Assembly (NCBI GenBank): GCA_032988165.1
Contig: JANTQF010000073.1
Coordinates: 1 to 64,000 of the forward strand
DNA: 64,000 nt
From: Emmonsiellopsis sp. PD_33
Taxonomy: Eukaryota; Ascomycota; Eurotiomycetes; Onygenales; Ajellomycetaceae
Direction of reading: 5' to 3'
Within the stretch, counting starts at the first letter, position 1. Every line of letters begins with the position of its first letter. The notes under the pieces were generated by a model. That model searched no databases. It worked only from the letters and a program-made list of their open reading frames with translations, and was not told the DNA's origin. The translations under genes and the position numbers were made by a program. Of this stretch, positions 58,862-64,000 are shown in pieces.

Positions 58862-61360
58862 TGGTTGGCGGCCGGTGGGTTTCAGGTAGATATCATGGGC
58901 GTTTTGGGACGGGGGAAATGGGTGGATGGGCTTGACCGGAGGGAGGATGGACAGGCCAAGGAGTTTTGGAGTCCATGGGGCTTCTGTGAAGGCTGGGAGA
59001 CCGGGGAATGGGAGAATATGGAAGACCTGGCCTATGCTGTAATAATATATGGATTCATTGATTATGGTCAGAGTGGTCACAGTAGACCCCCCTCAATCAG
59101 GATGGCAATTTGACACCTGTATGTGCCGCCCGAGATAGCCAGAGAGCCAGGGAACAATCCCCGGGGCCCCTGAGCGCAAAGAATCCCCGTGGGGAGCACA
59201 AGACGGACCGAGCTCGAGTTCAGGGGGAGGAGAGGATAGATATTGCAGATGATATTTAACGAGATGCCGAATCTGTCGGTGCCGAGACGTCGGAACAACG
59301 AACATCTCCCCAATCTCCAACCTCCAACCTCCAATCTCGATCGGACACAACCACGTCGGCATCGTGGAAGGCTCCGAGTTACGCAGGATCTCCATCTGCC
59401 TCTGCAATCTCCCCCCATTGCAAGACGAAAGCGAGGCGGTGTTCGGTTGAACAGACCTTTTGCGCGTCCCCGGACACAGCGAAAAAACCCCAAAAAGCAA
59501 CGCAAAGGGTTGTCCTGCAAGTCATGATTTTAATTTCTTATCTCCGTCTAATACATGCCAGCCCGTTTCAGCCATCCCCTCTATGCTTTGTTTCTATGCA
59601 GATGATGGCCTTTGCAAACCAGGCGGTCGGGTCGATGGCTGCTTTATTGTTGGAACAATACGCAAAGACGTTGGCCATCCAAACAATCCCCATCAAGCAG
59701 CATCTACGGAGATCGCACAATGCTCGCTGGTAGAAACGCGCCTTTGTGCATTTCGCTAACTGCCTTCGGCGCGGCTCGCCGGTGAGGGCATTCAGCATTT
59801 TGAATGGGCTGATCAGCCTGGCCGCCAACATGTCAACGCCACCTGTGTCTTTGAATTGTTCTGTTACTCGCGCTTTGCAGCTGCACGAAGGGCCTGTCAA
59901 CGTTTAGGGGCCAATATTTGTTGGTCTTCTCCCTCGCGTCTTTTTCGGGCAAAATCGACAGGTCGACTTTTCTCCTTCGAATCTTGCGGTGTGGTGCTAC
60001 GGACGCGAACCCTTGTGCACTTTGGCGGTGACCCCATCCAAATAGATTTCTTTTTCGGACAGAAATACCTCCGATTTAAAGAGATTATTGGCCGAGGACG
60101 ATAATTCTCCTTGAGTCATGAAGACCCTTGAGAGTGATCTACTAAATTGCTTTTACAATGGCCATAGTTTGGTTGCGGATGACGTTCCAATTAACCTCCC
60201 GCGCTCCCTGTACATCAACCAAGCCGCTTTGCTTTGCAAAATATGCAGTTGCTTGAGTGGAACTTCATGGTTCTGGCCAGGCTTGCGTCGAGCATCTGCA
60301 TCTTCTAACGGGGAGCCCTTATTTGCCCAGTGTCTTTGGACTTTTGACCTGTCAGCTGGCATTCGACCCTTCGCACTGATGCTCAGTGTATTCCTTGCCA
60401 CTGAAGGTCTGGGTCAGCCCGTTTAGTCCGTCCCTGATGTGCATAGGCCGTCTCAAGACGAATCTGGATCATATTGTGTTACTTAGCACCTCCAGCTTTC
60501 TCGAAGCTGCGCACAACATGGATACTCGTGAGGGAGATCTCACACTTGCGCCTTCAGGTACACGGCATTGTCAATTGACGCCCAGAATCCCCTATTCATG
60601 GGATATTTTCTGTATATGACGTCCTGCGGGTATACTTCCCGAACGTGTACCTTTGCGGAGCCTGCCTGTCAAGAGTATTTGCTTCGCTGGGGCGAAACGA
60701 TAACCACCTGCAATGGCCTGATCTACATACATCTGTTTTTAACATCAACCAAACAGAAATCATTAGGTGTTCTAAGTTCGTTGCCTTATATACCTGCATA
60801 TCACTAGATCATCCTATTGAACCTAGTCCTCGGGTCCTGTGGCTTTTCGAAGAAAATCCATCGCACAAAATTTTCTTCTCTTTCGGTTGGGTGGTACTGT
60901 TTTTTAACACCGTGGACTCTGATCGTGCTAGATGCGAATTTTTTTCCTCGGTGACTTTCGTGGCAGGAGTACTGCCCTTTGCTCTAGTCCATTACTACTC
61001 ATTTTGGCCTTGACTGTTTGTGTCGGTCTTTTTTAAGGATATAGACCGAACCTATCTCTCCTTTCGACTAGATACGACGAATTTCGATTCCTGCATCCCT
61101 GTGTCGACATACAGGCAGTTCGTTTGCGTCTAGATGAGGAGTCACTTCGCCTCCGAGCTCCCCAACCCGCCGTCACATCCCCTGGCTATTTTTGCTTGTC
61201 CTTCGAGATTAATTAATTTCTCGGGTTCGATGCACTGATATTCCGATGTCCGCGACTCTGTTCCTATTGGAGCATCTAGGATTGCATTTATCGGCAAGGC
61301 CGAGATTGTGCCTGATTAGTCCTACATGATTACCCCAGTCAATCTTCCGGGCCTGCCGCA
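58862..61360. other. wc-1 upstream region, probable long leader
   Basis: 2.5 kb without recognisable coding sequence before the wc-1 ATG. It becomes pyrimidine-rich and holds many short ATG-started frames (the longest about 122 codons, 60645-61013). This would fit a long regulated promoter and leader, but no transcript start can be placed. Confidence 0.45.
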
Positions 61361-64000
61361 ATGGATGATATGGGAGGATTTGGTGGCGGGCAAGATCATC
61401 CGGTAAAACAGATTAATTTGACAACACCACCCGCGGATAGTTCCAGTTTTGGCCCTATATTTGATTTGCCGAGATTTGGCAGCGATGCAAACATCGTGAG
61501 CAACCAGGTTTTAGGCGAGAGTTTTATTGAAAATAGGGGCGAATTCCATCAAGAGAGACTCCCGCAACCCTCGAACTACCATTTGCCGCACAACATGGGT
61601 TTGGAAATGGCACCTCCGCCGTGTGCTGATTTTGCTCCTTATCAGCTCCAGCGATATCAGCTACCGAATACCGCGACGAATGTATCAATGGCAGAGCTTT
61701 CTACTTCACAACATCTGAGAAACTCCATGAATGAACCACCATCCGGCCAAATTACTGGGTTTCCCCACCCCGCTTCCCGATTATACTCGCCTTTCAGCCC
61801 TTTTTCAAACTCTGGCACATTCCCACCGCTAGAAAGCCAGTGGGAGTCAGGATATCTCGAAACCGGGGCCCAGCCTCTCCCCAATAGCCCACCAGATGGG
61901 GCATTTTCAAGTGTCCCTGCCTTGGACATTGATGGTCTTCCAACGACAGGTATTCAACGCCAGCGCCACAGCGATTCGCAGTTATTTGCGGAGTTGTCCC
62001 AGCGAAGAGGGTTTCGACGAAATATCAACAGTCAGTGTCGAAAGACACCCTACGGACCTGCAAGCTTACCGTATACAGCTCCTGGGAAACACATTGCCGA
62101 TACAGTGAACCAGTTTGATTACGCCCACATGCGCCCAGGAAGAGCGCTATCATCTAACATCGGGTTCCACGGACCGGAACAATCGATTCCACAGCATCAT
62201 ATTCAAGAATATCAGTCATTGGATTGGGCTTCTAATCTAGGTGTGGGTAATAGCTCGAGAAATCCCGCCGGTCATGTGTTTTCGGGCCGAAACGTCTATC
62301 CAGCGGCCGAGTTCAATATGGGAGCCAAGACTAGTGTCGGAAGCACTTCCGTGGAACTTGCTGGAAATTTGGGTTATGAGTACCCGCAAAAGGTTCCGAA
62401 TGACCCTCAAAGTGCTACAGAAGTTTTAGTGGGTGGTCTTAAATATTATCTGATTCAGATACAGTATATTCGTTGCTGACGTCACTCACCAGTAGAGCTG
62501 CATAACATCGCGCCCCGATCCTGGGATCGACCTCGGGACGATTGACATGTCCTGTGCCTTCACTATATCTCGGATTACGGACCACGACTATCCCATCGTA
62601 TATACTTCAGACGCCTTTTGTCGACTGACGGGCTACTCGCATGAGGAGGCCGTCGGGCGTGACTGTCGATTTCTTCAGGAGCCAACGGGGAAAGTCGAGC
62701 CTGGTTTGAAACGTAAAAATACGGATGATAGATCGGTGCGCCACCTAAAGGTCAAAATCCATGCCAAATCTGAGGTCCAGGAGTGTTTAATCAACTACCG
62801 AAAGGGAGGTCAACCATTTTTGAATCTCTTGACCGTGGTGCCAATAAGATGGTACGCGAACGAATACAACTATAGCGTCGGGTTTCAGATTGATCTTTTG
62901 GATAACCCCCAGGCTATTACTGGGAGAAATAACGGTTGGTCTCAAGCGAGCTTGTTTTTGTCTCTACCGTTTCTAACCTATGCTATAGATGGATCTTATA
63001 TTGTCAATTATCGCCGAGTTCAGCTGGCGCCAAATATTCATGACCCCGGGGGAGAAATCGGGTCAAGGAGTGCAATCCCCAAACCCCAGGGCAGTAAAGG
63101 TATAGATCTCAACAAATCGGCAGATCAGAAATCTATTTCATTTGGAAGTCAATGGGACAGGGTTCTTTTGGGAAGCCCGGAATTTCTATTCCACATCATA
63201 TCCGCTGAGGGAGAGGTGCTATATGTGGCACCCACAGTATCTTCAATTCTGGAATACGAACCTAAAGAACTGGCTGGGTCAACTATATCTTCAATATGTC
63301 ATCCAAGCGACATAGTTTCCGTTATAAGGGAGCTCAGAGATAGTGAACCAGGTTCAGCAGTCAATTTACTCTACCGCATCCGGAGGAAAATAAGCGGATA
63401 CGCATGGTTCGAGAGCCTGGGCTCTGTTTATATCGAAACTACGCAACAGCAAAAGCATCTTGCTCTTCTTGGGAAAGTGCGGGTAGTGTTTTCAATGTCT
63501 CGAGACGAGTTGACGGAGAACGGTGGCATAAACGAAGGCGAAATCTGGGCGAAGATTTCCACTTCAGGGATTCTCCTGTTTGTATCATCGAGCGCCAGAG
63601 CTTTTTTGGATAGGAGATCTGAAGACTTGGTGGGTGAGAGGATCCAAAACCTTCTCAACGACGGCTCTCATATTGAGTTTGAGAACGCCTTGGGCGTTGC
63701 CCAGAGTGGGAAGCGAGCCTCATGTAAACATGAGCTTCTGCATCGCAGGGGCCATTTATTGCAGGTTCAGAGTACGATATACCCTGGTCAATCAGATGGG
63801 GGATCAAAGCCTATGTTCCTAATCCTGCAAATTCGGCTCTTGAAGCTGGGACGATCGGTATTCACCCTCCAGACAAATGCGCCGACGAGGACACAGAAAA
63901 AGGAGGCAGTAGTTTCTCACCAGCCAGCCCCCCAAGGTATCTTACCGACATTCCCCGGCCAGCAACGTCATGGCAATCCGCAGCAACAGATCGGACCCTC
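61361..64000 (+). CDS. wc-1: White Collar-1 type blue-light receptor and transcription factor (partial, 3' end outside)
   Basis: Flavin-binding photoreceptor which, with WC-2, turns on light-responsive genes and clock functions in the nucleus. Exons seen: 61361-62428, 62496-62934 and 62989 onward, still open at the window edge. Residues 1-356 are Gln/Pro/Ser-rich. The LOV domain starts at about 362 (SRPDPGIDLGTIDMSCAF) and holds the photoactive Cys413 in GRDCRFLQ, where most relatives have GRNCRFLQ. NYRKGGQPFLNLL and the terminal Gln of SVGFQ, both flavin contacts, are kept. A second PAS domain (GSPEFLFHIISAEGEVLYVA) and a third (ISTSGILLFVSSSARAFLDR to FLILQIRLLK) follow in WC-1 order. The GATA zinc finger expected next lies outside. 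Reading beyond about 63840 is provisional, since both this frame and the next are open there. Confidence 0.9.

Noticed and set aside
59077..59527. Overlapping ORFs of 94-147 codons on both strands at 59.1-59.5 kb
   Set aside because: All frames are similarly open because of GC-rich local composition, and none shows a motif or plausible splice partner.

Overview
This 64 kb window is nuclear DNA from a filamentous ascomycete (Pezizomycotina). The best guess is Eurotiomycetes, on the Aspergillus/Onygenales side, judged from remembered family sequences and not from a search. The grounds are short GT-AG introns (mostly 55-140 nt) with CTAAC/CTGAC branch sites, a White Collar-1 type LOV photoreceptor, a fungal Skt5/Chs4-like chitin synthase activator, a CPAF-like S41 peptidase, and microsatellites confined to introns, intergenic DNA and a few acidic tracts. 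I see no transposon, tRNA, rRNA, virus, toxin gene or CRISPR array.

I rebuilt nineteen genes exon by exon. Coding lengths sum to whole codons in all eighteen complete genes. Left to right: dhh1 (+), ctp1 citrate carrier (+), mitochondrial release factor 1 (-), p58IPK-like TPR/DnaJ protein (+), protein-L-isoaspartate methyltransferase (-), Cdc7 kinase (-), condensin D2 subunit (+), Osh6/7-like lipid transfer protein (-), Otu1 deubiquitinase (-), Rsc1/2-like double-bromodomain/BAH protein (+), CCCH zinc-finger protein (-), Hop2 meiotic protein (-), Sel1-repeat prenylated chitin synthase activator (-), Chl1/DDX11 helicase (+), ribosomal protein L28/uL15 (+), alpha/beta hydrolase (-), phospholipase D (+), secreted S41-family peptidase (+), and WC-1 (+), which runs off the right edge. 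A further small ORF near 58.7 kb is only a candidate.

The first 49.9 kb is gene-dense, with several divergent promoters: RF1/p58IPK, Cdc7/condensin, Otu1/RSC, Skt5/Chl1 and hydrolase/PLD. The right third is sparse. About 4.3 kb precedes the S41 peptidase and about 5 kb precedes wc-1, with no recognisable coding content. Five genes act on chromosomes: Cdc7 in origin firming and firing, condensin in compaction, RSC in remodelling, Hop2 in meiotic pairing and Chl1 in cohesion. They lie within 26 kb, but nothing shows that they are co-regulated.

The most unusual theme is very small exons at functionally critical places. A 5-nt exon completes the Walker A motif of Chl1. Hop2 has successive exons of 10 and 13 nt. 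A 12-nt last exon supplies the CaaX tail of the chitin synthase activator. A 7-nt last exon ends phospholipase D, and ctp1 has a 21-nt exon. I found no clearly new multi-gene system.
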